Origin: Istiophorus platypterus
Taxonomy: Eukaryota; Chordata; Actinopteri; Istiophoriformes; Istiophoridae
Direction of reading: 5' to 3'
Assembly: GCA_016859345.1 (NCBI GenBank)
Contig: CM029120.1
Span: forward strand, 8,696,001 to 8,760,000
DNA: 64,000 bases
In this document: in pieces, positions 1 to 11,100 of the stretch
Numbering within the stretch: position 1 is the stretch's first letter
Layout: each line of letters begins with the position of its first letter
The notes under the pieces: generated by a model
The model's input: only the letters and a program-made list of their open reading frames with translations
What the model was told of the DNA's origin: nothing
Databases searched by the model: none
Program-made: the position numbers and the translations under genes

Positions 1-64
1 GGCAGTTGCTCAGTACATTGTGTCCATCTGAGTGTCTGTCCGGCCCCAGCCATCGGCGCCCCCC

Positions 65-2604
65 CTATGAGGTCAGCAGTCCCACTCTCTTCAGCACCTT
101 GTCCACGCGGGAAATGAGCTTCTCGTGGAAGTCCCAGAGCCGTTTGTCCTCCTTGAGCTGCTCCAGCGCTAAGTTCTGCAGGGGCACGCGGACGTGAATG
201 ATCCGGCAAACGCCCGGGGGAACCTTGAAATGTTGTCCAAAATTCTTGAGTACTTCGTGCACTGAGGTCTGCTCCACCATCCTGCGACGCAGAGAGGCAT
301 ACGTGAGTCAAGCACAATACGATATCAAAAGTTTGTCACATTAAATAACTGCTATATTGATTTACAATAGGACCTGGGGTCAAATGTTTTCAGAGGGAGA
401 CCCATTGAGTGTGGGTTCTGATTAAGTACATTTTAATCTGAAAAATTCACCCTACCCTGGCTGAACTATCATCTTGTGCGGGTGATAGATGCTTCTGTTG
501 GGATCCTCCCTGTAGATGTGCTCCAGAATATTGACTCCTGGCACCCCATTCCACTGAGGCAAGTGGAACCTCCCACTTGGCTCAAAGTGTTTCTTGGGGA
601 AGATGTGGTTCTCAATGAGGAACACCCCCGTCTACAGAACGTGATGAAGCACGGAAGATGGAGAGACAATAGAACCATCAACAAATTCAAAACAGGATCT
701 TAAAAGTTTGGATATTAAAAAAAATAATAACCCACATCTGGATGCTGCTGTTGGAGCACGTTCATCAGAGACATCAGGTTGTTGTGTTCGTATGGCATTA
801 TAATCTCGTCTATGTCGTTCAAAAGGACGTAGCGTGACCGGTCCATGGATCTGTAGATGCACTCATTAAGCGTGGTCAGCTGGCCAAAGTAATGCAGGTC
901 CCCTCCGTGCTCTGAGAAGAGCCAGCCGCGAGATGGATTCAGGTGCTTGTCGATGGGCCAGGGAACCATCTCCACGAAGCCCTCCTGGCTGTAGGTCTGC
1001 AAGAGGCGGTCGAGTTCCGGGCCGCAGCTGGTGTTGTAGATCACCACTCTGTCCACGCCCAGCAACCTGGGGCGAAGTGGGGAAATGGCTTAATGATTAA
1101 TACACACAAATTAAAAGAAAAAAAAAAAACAAACGAGAGGAAACACCAAATACTTTAACATATAACTCTAGTTTTGGCTTCGTATGCCCATTATGCCCTT
1201 GTAGTTGACCACAGAGTAGTATGATAATTTTCTGTGGGCTCATGAGAGTACAGATCGCAGCCGCTATAATAAGTGTCACCGGCCATGCTAGCCGCTCAGC
1301 GAGGCTGCCTTTGGACGCAATGGTCCTCAGAGCAAAGTGCTAATGGCAGCACACTAACATGCTCAGTGATGATGCTTGCATGCTAATGTTAAGCTGATAT
1401 AATGTTTACTATGTTCACTGTTACAGTGAACTCAATTTTTTTTCCACCCGAAGTATTGGACAAATTAAACTTTGACCTTACATTTTTTTTAGCCATCTAA
1501 AAAAAACCCAGACAAATGAAGAACAAATTAAACTCCAGTGAACTGTTTAGATTTGAAATTTACAGCCTGTAAGACAACACAGCGTTCAAAGTGGTTTGTT
1601 TTGTTACATATCAGGGGAACTCGTAAAATCAGTTTACCTATCTCATGCCCTATTGACCAATCACAAAACCAGGCTAATAAAAACAGATGCTACTGAGCAA
1701 ATCCATGCTAATCGGACTATCACAACACCAAAGCCAGAGGGTTTTGGGCTCTACCCCAACCTCGCTGACTGACTTTCTTACTCTACAAAAATAAAAAATA
1801 AAAAGAATATAAAATCCAATGACGCACCTGCTGGCTCACCTCCCAAATAAGGCAAAAAGGGGTTGCGTAATCTCACCTGTACGACCTCGTCTGACTGCCT
1901 ACTTAAGACACACAAAAGACTCTATGGCTGCTGATGGATGGACATACTTTTTTAATTTCTCAGGACACGGCGGTTTGTGGCGTAAGTCTCTGCGCTCACC
2001 TGTACATCTCCAGGGTCTGTGCAAACTGCAGCACATTGTTGTAGTCTCCGAATAGGCTGGAGATGCAGACGGTGAAGTTAAACTGCAACTTTTTCTCCTC
2101 TTTCTCTTTGGTCTTCTGGTTTCTTATGGGGAGCCAAAGCCGGTTAGATGCAATCACTCTCTCCGGCCGAGGCTGAAGAGTGACATGCGTGGCGTTGCAG
2201 TCTGGAGGAATCTGACACAGGACGTCTGTGGTGACGAAGGGGAAGCCAAAGTTGTCTGAATGCTGTGAAATGGTTGCTGGCGTCGTCGTACGTGATATGA
2301 AGCCTTCACAGCAGAAAAGACAGTGAAGGGGTTGGATGGAGTCTCTCCTGAAGATGCTGATGATGCGTATATCAAAACCCCTCAGTCTCTGGTCCGTGTA
2401 GGCCGATACCAGTAAGTGCTTGGTGTCGTTGAGGGGAGTGATGGTTTGCTCAGAGATCTGACTGGGGCAAGTTCTCAGGGGTCCACGCGGGTTCGGGGTT
2501 GACCTGTACGTCCTTGGCGTTCTCACGACGATGAGACAGATAAAAATGAAGGTAGCAACGAAGAGGAAGAAGAACTTCTCTCTTAATTTTTTTACCTTGT
2601 CCAT
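65..2604 (-). CDS. GT92 family glycosyltransferase, gene A (beta-1,4-galactosyltransferase galt-1-like), intact
   Basis: Four coding exons on the minus strand: 2604-2000, 1066-736, 631-456 and 281-65 (stop TAG at 65-67). The sum is 1329 bases, 442 residues plus stop, with no frame break. The boundaries come from GT/AG signals and from the matching structure of gene C (25.8-27.7 kb). The start is the ATG at 2604; it precedes a short basic stretch and a hydrophobic anchor at about residues 11-27, typical of a type II Golgi enzyme. Residues 203-293 hold the catalytic core, including HYFGQLTTLNECIYR and the metal-binding DID at 286-288 in LLNDIDEI. Sequons are visible at N59, N137, N176 and N213. 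Known GT92 members (C. elegans GALT-1, a pigeon homologue as I recall) transfer beta-1,4-galactose to glycans in the Golgi; the acceptor here cannot be read from sequence. Introns are 933, 104 and 174 bp. Exon 2 is almost identical to that of gene C. The poly(A) site lies outside the window. Confidence 0.92.
1275..1500. repeat. Interspersed GCTAAC-type repeat relic inside intron 1 of gene A
   Basis: The stretch contains CTAACATGCTCAGTGATGAT, further GCTAA words and the phrase TTGGACAAATTAAACTTTGACC. Closely related wording recurs at 32.1-32.6, 51.8-52.4, 53.0-53.6 and 58.6-58.8 kb, so it is a copy of a dispersed family seen many times in fish genomes. No coding potential is visible. The remaining intron 1 sequence (1500-1999) shows nothing I can name. 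Confidence 0.6.
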
Positions 2605-2632
2605 CCAGCCACAGACAAGCTAGATTCCCAAC
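2605..2632 (-). other. 5' untranslated part of gene A exon 1, with splice acceptor
   Basis: Read on the minus strand, a pyrimidine-rich run followed by TTTAG occurs immediately upstream of 2632, leaving 28 untranslated bases before the ATG at 2604. Gene C has an equivalent acceptor at 27726-27727, 21 bases before its ATG. The matched position implies that both genes have at least one further upstream non-coding exon. Confidence 0.55.
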
Positions 2633-2639
2633 CTAAAGC

Positions 2640-5230
2640 AGAATTAAGACACCACAGTTAGATTAGATATTTGGTGGAACGAGGCAAACCTGTTGATGGC
2701 TAAAGCTGGATTGTGCTGTCAATCAGTGAAACTTAAACTTTATTTCAGTCGGCCGACTCATGTGGAATGGATTTTTATGTAAATGTTAGACATGCACAGC
2801 ATTAAAGATGCGATATGAAAGTTTCTGACTGGATGCTACGGTGACTTGCTTGCAGAAAGTGGTATTACGAAATGGGATTGGGCTTGGGGTAGCTGGTTAG
2901 CATGCTAACGTCAGTGGAAGAAAAGAAGAGACAGAAGAAAAACGAGGGTTAACGGTGGCATTGCTTTCCGCCGCTGGATGCAGCTGGAGGCAAGTAACGG
3001 AATGAGGCCCGTTGCCGAACTCACAGTGCTTCTTCTGGACTGGTGAGTAAAGAGCTATTAATGCTAACGTTGGCTATGTAATGATAGCAAAAACTTACAA
3101 GGTACTTTTAGTGTTTGGTGTCTAGGCTCTGGCCTTGTTGCTTCCCACAAGGCGACATGTCTATACAAATCTATGTATATGTTTAGGTATATACATGTAG
3201 AATTTATTTATTTTTCTAAAATACGCATAGGGATGACAGCCTTGTAAGTTTCTCATTCTAGCTCAACTGTTTTACAAATGTAGGCATAAAAAGTAGATGT
3301 GTGTCATGTATAAGTTGTGCATGTGCCAAAGAGAATAAATCCTTGGTCAAATCCTTGGTCTACAATTTAGCCCGTAACATGCAGGCAAACTGAAATTAAT
3401 GGATTCCGGACAATGTGAATTGAAATCGAACCAGGAGACGGGCGCCAACATCCAGCCCTTGCTGGCAGGGCCAACTGCCAGAGGGCCAAATCCCTGAGAG
3501 CCACAACAAGCGGGATAAAGTAGTAAACACCTGCTGTGTGTGGGCCAGGGTCCTAAGCCAGGCAATTCCCCTGGACACACCTTTAGACTATGAGGTTATA
3601 TACTATCTATTGAAACTGCTATGTGTGGACCATGGCGCTAGCTTCTGTGAGGCCATTGGCAACTCAGACCTTGAGGGAAACATGCTCCCCAGTGAAGTTA
3701 CGTGGATGAACCTAAGTCTAGGAACCCATCTGATAGGCAGCAGTGGGCTAAGACACTCTGCTATGCAGCAAATGATTAAAATCCGAAATTAATAGCTCGA
3801 AGACGGACAAAACCCTCTTTTTTTAATAGCAGGTGACTGGCAGATCCTGCTTCCATGTTTAAACCCCCTAAAATTAAGCTTTATCCAAGAGAAATTGTAT
3901 GCAAAATAATTTAGCCTTCAGTACTCTGAACGATTTGAAATCTGAGAACCCATTTCACCATTGAACCAATATGAAAGCGTCATATTGCATGTATCAGACA
4001 AACCGGAAGTAAGTTCACCCATTGCAAGAATTGCATTACTGCTTGATATTAATAATGCTTTGCAGGTGGCTGACAGCGGCACAACAGCGAACACACACAT
4101 TTTGCATGTGCATGTGCAAGTGCCCCGCTGGCACCGTGGAGCCTCATATGTAGCCAAACGGCAGAGCAAGCACTGACTGACCAGAGCTTAAACAACAGCG
4201 CTACTCTTGCATACAAACGCATCCACGCATAAAGGCCTAAGCGCCGCTCGAGTGGCGATCCCCGGCACCTCCGTGTAGGACTGGAAAGCCGATCCTGAGC
4301 CATCGCAGCATCGATGGGAAAGCTCCGGCCTCCACCCCCAGAGCGTGGCGGCTGAAGGGATGAGCAACTGCCAATCAGGGTCCCACCACCAGGTAACCTG
4401 GAGCAACAGCGGAGGATCATGTGGCGCAGACATGGTAATTCATGCCTCAAACCGCCGGAGGAGACATAATCAGATTGATATGGCAGCGAGTAGCTTTTAT
4501 GGTGCAGCACAAAAATAAACCATGCACTGAAGGCTTAAAATACACCACCGTGACTAACGGGGTGTGTTGGGTTTGTGTCACGGAGAGAGGAGTATGTCAT
4601 GTGATTTTAGCGGCAGACCCCAGTAGGGATCACTGAACTGGCTCTTTGGCTTGGCTTCATTTCAAGTAATTGTTTAATCCAGCCACGAATTATGCATAAC
4701 CAAAGATACCCTTTATCAACAAACCCCCCCCTTTAACTTCTATTTATATGGTTGCGATGTTGCAACAGCCCCTGCTTTCTTGATCCCAATGATAATGTGG
4801 CCTCATGTTCTTGTGTTATCTAGACACAGATATTCTGTTATACAGTAAGTTACGAGTTTATTAGAATTCAGCGGTTTAGCATGCTGACATTTGCTAATTG
4901 GAACTAAGCACAAAGTACAGCTGAGGCTGACGAGCACATCATGAGTATTGTAGATACTATTCAGGGGATGTGCGATGGCCATGTCCACAGCCACACAACT
5001 GAAGTACAAATATGGTCATATTCGTCCAGTCTCAACATAACAAAACCGGTTCTATGATCCATCACACTTTCCCACGTTGTTCCACATACTCTTAGTTTTT
5101 CTTGATTTCTTAAGTCACATTAAACAAAGTTCAGTTAATTGGTGTAAAGTTCGGTTACCTGCTACGTTTTTGACACTGCACTGTGCTCTAAAGGAAGCGC
5201 ACACAGTGGATTTACATTGTTGTGTCATTA
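2640..5230. other. Upstream flank of gene A, no recognised gene
   Basis: I see no convincing exon here. There is a GTTAGCATGCTAACG word at about 2895-2910 (fish repeat family) and an AT-rich stretch at 3150-3340. A GCTAAC-type repeat fragment lies at about 4855-4960. Overlapping open frames at 4049-4510 and 3538-3792 lack any recognisable domain, are not flanked by good splice sites and disagree in frame and strand, so I treat them as chance or decayed mobile-element frames. Confidence 0.5.
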
Positions 5231-5234
5231 TTAG

Positions 5235-5402
5235 AGTGGCCTTGCTTCTTCTTTTTCTTTCGGCTTTTCCCTTTAGGGGTCGCCACAGCGAATCAGTGTC
5301 CCCTGTCTTCTGCGTCCTCTTCTCTCACACCAACTACCTTCATGTCCTCTTTCACTACATCCATAAACCTCCTCTTTGGTCTTCCCATTTTTTATCTTTT
5401 CT
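5235..5402. repeat. High-copy fish interspersed repeat fragment
   Basis: The segment holds CTTTAGGGGTCGCCACAGCG followed by text around TCTCACACCAACTACCTTCATGTCC and CCATAAACCTCCTCTTTGG (5274-5390). This phrase is familiar from many fish loci as a dispersed repeat, probably the 3' part of a non-LTR retrotransposon. The class is uncertain. It accounts for the middle of a 156-codon open frame at 5077-5547, which is therefore not a gene. Confidence 0.6.
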
Positions 5403-6675
5403 GAGTTACCGTTTCTGCTGCGTCAGTCCTCCTTCCAATGAGCCAAAAGGGGTGGCTCAGCATAGAGCCCGCTTAAAATACAGAGGCCCAATATATGGAA
5501 AAGACCACTGGCTGCATCAGCATGGGGGGGGGCTTTCTTTGTATTGAGTTTTAGTTATTGTCTATGTTTTCCCCCTATGTTTCTAAATGGTCTGGTCAGT
5601 CAGTATATATGTCTCTCCTGTCTCAGTATGTTAGGTCAGTTAGTTGAGTTGATGTCTTGTTCTAGGTTTTTTTTGTCATGTTTTTAAATGCAGTTTTCTA
5701 GCTATTTTTATTCAATTAATTTTTTTTTTTTCATTTTGTGCCCTTGGCTAAACCTACACAATTGAGCATGCCTAAAGCAACCCCCTTAGATATGAATGTC
5801 AATCAAGTACCGAAGAACTGTCCAAAGTCTGCACCTTTTTGAATAATTTTAATTTCCTTTCCCCTTACTGACAATGAGCTTTTTTTATGGCTCACTGCAC
5901 ACCCAGCTTAGTGGGTCGGCTGTTAGTATTGAATTTCAGACATTTGCAAACCCTTTCAAGAATAAGTGGTGAGAGAGGGCTGAAATTATTTCAAGAAGTG
6001 TGCAAAAATGAAAGTGATGTTAGTTGCTGGATGATGGGTAGAAGTGAACCTTCGATGTATGTGACAGATTTGATGTGCATTTTCCTTTTTTTCTTTTCTA
6101 CCTCAGCGATATCTCCCTAAATGGTAAGTTGTACTTAACCTATTGCAACCTCTCAGAGTAATCTTGCTCCTGACCAGTTGTGGGTCTGTTGTTATTTCGT
6201 CTAAAGCCTCAACGTGTCCTTTCTGTTTTACCATGCAGACATCCATTTTGCTAAAGAAATCATCCTCATCCCTGCAAACATTGCGGCCTTCCCCTTATGT
6301 GTTGCTTAAGATGCGCAAGTTGCAACATAAACTGTAGCAAGGTACATGGTACCATGACTGGTACATTTAGAGAGATAAGTTATTGATAAAACATTCACAC
6401 TGGCACCGACTGGAAATTTACAGTTTTGTAAATTACAGAATTGAGGCCCAACAGACTGCTTAAGTGCTACTCAGTGGTGCCCTGTGCTGCAGACATTTGT
6501 TGTACCTACCACATACAATCAATTCAAAAAGGCCTATGATTCTATTGAAATGTTCTTTAAACTGTTAATATACAGTGATTAACAGCTCCAGAAAATTATC
6601 TCTAATGGAAAAATTTGCTTTTGATCAATGTATTACTGTCTCAGTGCAACTCCATTTACAAGGTTGTAGATAAAG
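5403..6675. other. AT-rich non-coding stretch without recognised features
   Basis: Apart from T-rich runs (about 5660-5740) I see nothing nameable. Short open frames at 5887-6120 and 6143-6337 have no domain or splice context. Confidence 0.4.
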
Positions 6676-6679
6676 CCTG

Positions 6680-8190
6680 CAGATTGTGTACTGATAACCC
6701 CGGCAGCAGCACAGTGGAACTGAGATACCTGACGATTTGCATACTGGGTCTCAGTCGGTCAAAGGTGTAAGGAAACTTCCCCATTGGAGAAACGAGACCA
6801 GAAGAGGTGCAGATAAATGACAGCAACCCCCCGGGAAATCAACCTTACAGCAATGCCATTTTCCTACTGATGGAGCGCATCAGGACAGCGTTCCCACAAA
6901 CAATGGACCTGAGAAAATTGGCAGAGTGCGTCCGACGAACGGATGAAAGCTGCTCCGAATATCTGGCCAGGTCGACACAGTGTCACAACGCACACAGCAG
7001 CCTCACACAACCCAGCACCCCGGGAGTCCCATTTGAGGGAATGTCTTGTGACGGGATTGCAACCAGAGGAGCGCAACCAGTGGGGAGCGCAACCAACGAC
7101 ACCATTTGAGTTAGTGAACCAAGCCATAGAATACCTAGAGGTAAAAACAAACCACACCAATAGTAAGAGCATTTGAATATTTAACTTCTGAAGCTTACAA
7201 GACCTTTCCCATGATGACGTTTCACGTAGGAGGACAGCGAATAACATTTCTTGTCGATTTAAGGGCTGACAAAGTCTGTAATTTCTAAAAGGGTTCTTGC
7301 AAAACATCCAAAATCAAATGTAAGTATGTAAGACAGTGATTACAACACAACTTTTTGTCCCTCTCAGTGCAGGCTATACCGAAACTGAAACAAGTGATCA
7401 GTTTTCTCGGTATGATATAATATTGCAGAACATGGATACCTAACTATTATGCATGGAAAAGGATTAATTGCTCATCAAAAGGTAACATAAGACATCTGAA
7501 ACAGAAGAAGCATTTTTGAATCTTATTACTGCCAAACTGCGACACTGGGGTTACCTGATACATCAAAACCGTTGTCTCAGACAGTAGGCGAACGAAATGG
7601 CTACATGACTTCTCTTTGGTAAATGAACACTGTTGGAAAGCAGGAGTCTGGGATTTTCCTCATTCAAATGAGACACCTACTCACAAAAGCCGCCAACATG
7701 CGGGTAAAAAAAAAAAGCTGTGGCAGCAGCAGAGAAGGCCGTTATGGCCACGAGGGAGTCGGAGTTGGTGTAATGATCTGACAGTTCTGGTTCCAGACAT
7801 GGCAGCTCAAGTCCTCTTGGAGCAAAGGACCGAAATGCCTGAAATATAAAGCAGTGTTACTCGGGTTACCAAGCGGAGCTCCAAAATGGCACACTGAAAA
7901 GCAACGTGAACCACTGTTGCGAGGAAACAGGACCAGGTTGGACAAAATCACCCCCATCAGCGCTTATTCAAACGAGGGCAAGGAATGGGGTCAGCGATGG
8001 CCTGAGTCCTTTCGAGATCTGGCAGACACGAACACCCCCCCCGGGGGCCGACCTCTACCCTCCACGGATAGATGGGATACTGAAACATTGCCTCAATGTG
8101 CCAACCTCTCCACCACACCGGCTAATGTTCACAGACTGGTTAAAGATGCACTTTCAAAAGCAGCCGTAGGGGAAGCTGCATGACATAAAA
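6680..8190 (+). pseudogene. Decayed endogenous retrovirus, gag-pro-pol relic
   Basis: Fragments of retroviral proteins appear in the expected order on the plus strand but in shifting frames. At 6850-7110 there is a gag-like stretch (motif IRTAFPQTMDL) that continues in a second frame at about 7010-7170 after a frame break. At 7210-7290 there is a protease-like GGQRITFLVD, with the catalytic D-[ST]-G replaced by DLR. At 7405-7450 there is a reverse-transcriptase connection-like FLGM...WIPNY with an internal stop. At 7780-7835 there is a TVLVPDMAAQVLLEQ stretch of the kind found before RNase H. No long terminal repeats were found by eye, and no envelope part. It is old, broken and incapable of coding. 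Family assignment (gamma/epsilon-like or gypsy-like) is tentative. Confidence 0.65.
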
Positions 8191-8230
8191 ACCAGCAGAT
8201 CGGGCAGTGATGCCAGACATTATCCACACT

Positions 8231-8405
8231 GCCCCCCCCCAAAAAAAAAAAAAAAAAAAAAAAAAACCCCAAAACAAAACAATGACAAGTAAAACACGAT
8301 AGATTAAGGTAAAAAAACAAACAAACAAAAAACCCCAAAACAAAAAAATGACAAGTAAAACACAATAGATTAAGGTAAAAAAAACAACAAACAAACAAAA
8401 ACAAA
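8231..8405. repeat. C-run, A-run and a two-copy A-rich tandem repeat
   Basis: Nine to ten C are followed by about 26 A (8241-8266). After that come two imperfect copies, about 66-70 bp each, of a unit containing AATGACAAGTAAAACAC and ATAGATTAAGG, separated by CAAA repeats. The apparent K/N- or F-rich frames over this block are artefacts of the A/T run. Confidence 0.8.
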
Positions 8406-8639
8406 CCGTCCTTTAAAGTGCAAACATTAAGAGGCACATACACTTGCTGATCATTTATCGATGAAACAAATGATCGGTGTGTGCTTGAGTATAGGCGTAC
8501 TGCTTATAGGGCGGAAGATAGTCTGATATAAGGCATTAGAGAGCTTCCCAACATCATTGTGATATTTAAACAAATAATTTCCGCCCTTGAGCCATGTCGG
8601 TGTAAAAGCCTCGGCAAGTAAACGCACCCAGGTGTGGTG

Positions 8640-9770
8640 CCAGGGACGGGGCATTTCTTTCGGGGGGGGGGCGACTTCGGGTCAGGGGTCGTAACCTCGG
8701 CACGAGTGGAGGAGAACAAAGCGTGGGAGAAAAGCGAGTAACAGTTGGGAATTTTTTTTATTTATTGTTGTATTTGTTTATTTTTCTTTAAGAGGGAAAG
8801 AGGCGTAAATAATGGCCGAGGAATTGAGGTGGATTCTCGGCGCTGTTCCCTGGACACGAAAGTGAAGTTTGAGGGGAGAAAACTGGTGCTGCGACCATTT
8901 TTTTTTTCCTTTAAATTATTATTATCTTATTTATTTTATTTTTTTTTTAATTTTTAAAGCGGATACGCCTTGGTCACTTAGCAGAGAGCGTGGGACTGGC
9001 ACTTAATTTCCTTCCACGGAGATTTAAAGAAACATTTGTCGGGAATTTAGAAAACACACAAGGGGATTTAATTCACTAGACTCAACTATCCACGGAGACG
9101 GCGGATAAAGCAGCAAAATGAAAATTAAAGGTTATCATAGGGGTTGCTTTTGTTTTTTGTTTTGTGTTTTTTTCCCCTTCCTCTCCCTTTACGCCATCCG
9201 TCGTTAATGGATGAAAAACGTGTTCGAGCCCACGAGTCTCACCGGAGTAAAAGCTCCCGGTCCCGGAGCCACGTAGACCAGGTTCAGGCCTTTGAGCGGG
9301 GGACCGCCGGCCGGCCGGTAAACTCACCCGGAGCTGAAGGCGCGGTCGGCGGGGTCCCTTCGTCTCACGGGGCGGGCGGGCGGTGCGGCGGGCCCGGCGG
9401 CTGGAGTCCCTGCGCCTCCGGCTCCTTCTGCAGGTGTAGCCGTCGCCCAGCTCGCTGTTTTCTTTTTTTTCCTTTCAGTGTCTGGGCGTGACCGGACTCT
9501 CTCTCTCTCTCTCTCTCCTCTCTCTCTCCCTCTCTGTTATCTCTCTGTCTGTCTCTATGTCTCTCTGCCTCCACCACCCCCCCCCCGGGCTGCGCCTTTC
9601 CTGGAGGACGGTTTCTGTAGAAAGAAGGCGGCGGACAACAGGAGCAAGTCGCTTAAAACCTAAAACCAAAACTTGCAGGTGACCGGCTCGGAGCGAAGGG
9701 CGGAGGATGGAGAGGAGACAACACCGGGCAGCAAAGGCTCCAGCCGGACAAGAGGGAGGCCGAATACCCC
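8640..9770 (-). promoter_or_regulatory. CpG-island-like segment, possible promoter and first exon of gene A
   Basis: CpG and GC content rise sharply, strongest at 9220-9460 (CCGGCCGGCCGG, GGGCGGGCGGGCGG). Read on the minus strand there is a strong splice donor, CCGG|GTGAGTTT, with the exon end at 9328. A second donor-like CCG|GTGAGA lies near 9240. An untranslated exon here could splice to the gene A acceptor at 2632-2634. The plus strand has only a weaker donor-like CCG|GTAAAC at about 9318. A 115-codon plus-strand frame at 9144-9491 lacks domains. Assignment to gene A rests on strand, position and donor only. Confidence 0.4.
9490..9590. repeat. CT-rich simple repeat
   Basis: TCTCTCTC runs with interruptions extend through this interval, ending in a run of C (9576-9587). 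The S/L-rich and E/R-rich frames across it are shadows of the repeat. Confidence 0.85.
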
Positions 9771-10083
9771 CAGTCTACTCTGGCCCGCACTAGAAAGTGA
9801 ACCACACTCATCTTGTATATACATCATCTGGTCTCAGGCTGTTTGTTTTGTATATAGGAAGAAGATGCCTCAGTTTTTTGGGTTTTTTTTTTTTTTTTTT
9901 TTTTAGTTATTATTCAAATCAAATCAAATTACATCCTCGCTTCTCTCCAAAACGTTTCTCTTTCTTCCATTTTCGCGCATCAATCTGCAAGATATGACAG
10001 CGGAAACCACCCTTTTTCGCAGCTGAAGGTTCCGTAAATAATGGTGGTTTTGTGAGGTCGTGAACCAGTTAGTCCGGGGTTGG

Positions 10084-10086
<3 letters not shown>

Positions 10087-10127
<41 letters not shown>

Positions 10128-10141
10128 GGGGGGGGGGGGGG
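10087..10141. repeat. (GT)n followed by a 14-base G run
   Basis: About 19-20 GT units (10087-10125) are followed within two bases by 14 consecutive G (10128-10141). Both tracts are prone to length variation and non-B structure. Confidence 0.95.
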
Positions 10142-10511
10142 TTCAGCAACGAAAGAAAGAAAGAAATGTTTTTGTTTCATTTCTACAAATTCATATCATC
10201 TAGAAAACATTACAATAGGAAGACGTAGCATTTTTCCCCTCATAAAAGTGTCAGTAAACCAATAAAAGACAATAGGTGGTGCAGTATGAGACACCCGCCC
10301 ATAAATCACCCACAGCTTCCTTGACAGGTTTTTATTCATGCTTTCACTACAGAATCGTCGCCTTTCACTGCATTATCTCTGTTTGGCCATCAGCATCATT
10401 TTAGGAGAATTATCTGTAAATAATAACATTTAAATGATATTAGTCTTAACCTAAAAATGCAGAGGACTTTGGGGCTTTTTTCAGTCCTGGGTAGTGTCTG
10501 CAGGCCTCATT

Positions 10512-10513
<2 letters not shown>

Positions 10514-10551
<38 letters not shown>
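10514..10551. repeat. (CA)n microsatellite
   Basis: About 18 uninterrupted CA units followed by AAAACCC. The surrounding 10150-10740 stretch shows no gene. Confidence 0.95.
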
Positions 10552-10554
<3 letters not shown>

Positions 10555-10744
10555 CCCTGAAAACTTTGACCAAGAAGGAAGGACAGCCTGTGTGTTACCC
10601 CTAAAAGCAGTGCAACATCACTCAATACTTAATGGCTGTTTAATGTAATACAGTATTTACATTTCACAGACACAGATGACCTTTAACCTGCGTCGGGAAA
10701 GGGAAGTGACGTCATGTTCAAAAGGCGGCCTCACACTTTGATCA

Positions 10745-11100
10745 TTTTAGACAGTGGTGGAGGAAGCAGATCTTTTTTTAATGTGAAAGTTGCTATACAA
10801 CAGTGTAGAAAAAAACTCTGTTTCATGTAAAACTGCTGCATTCAACTTTTTACTTGACTAGAGCTGCAAACATTCTATCAGCAAAATGTACTTAGAGCAC
10901 CAAAAGTAAAAAGTACTTATCATTGCAAAATACAGTAACATGAATTTTAGCCTATACAGCTCACTAACTGTGACATAGCTACAAATGTCAAATAAATGTG
11001 GTGACGCCCAAAAGTGCAATATTTCCCACTGAGATGTAGTGAAGTAGTGGAAGTAGCATACAATTAAATACAAACAAAGATGATGCAGTAAAGGACAGTG
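10745..11100. repeat. Interspersed AAGTAAAAGTAC-type fish repeat
   Basis: The segment reads from GTGGTGGAGGAAGCAGATCT through a CTGCATTCAACTTTTTACTT phrase and AAAATGTACTTAGAGCACC to CCAAAAGTAAAAAGTACTTA. I recognise this order from a family common in fish. Weaker relatives occur at about 22205-22330 and 30125-30240. Confidence 0.65.

Noticed and set aside
632..862. Short minus-strand frames overlapping GT92 exon 2 in other frames
   Set aside because: They are out of frame with the conserved protein and cross splice sites.
4049..4510. 153-codon minus-strand open frame
   Set aside because: There is no family resemblance. Overlapping frames on both strands of similar length suggest a composition effect.
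5077..5547. 156-codon plus-strand open frame
   Set aside because: Its centre is a high-copy fish repeat (5235-5402); it has no domain and no splice context.
8129..8443. Phenylalanine-rich minus-strand frame resembling a membrane protein
   Set aside because: It is a translation of an A/T run and CAAA repeats.
9144..9491. 115-codon plus-strand frame in the CpG island as a first coding exon
   Set aside because: The SR- and G-rich composition follows GC content and only a weak donor is present. The better donors are on the minus strand.
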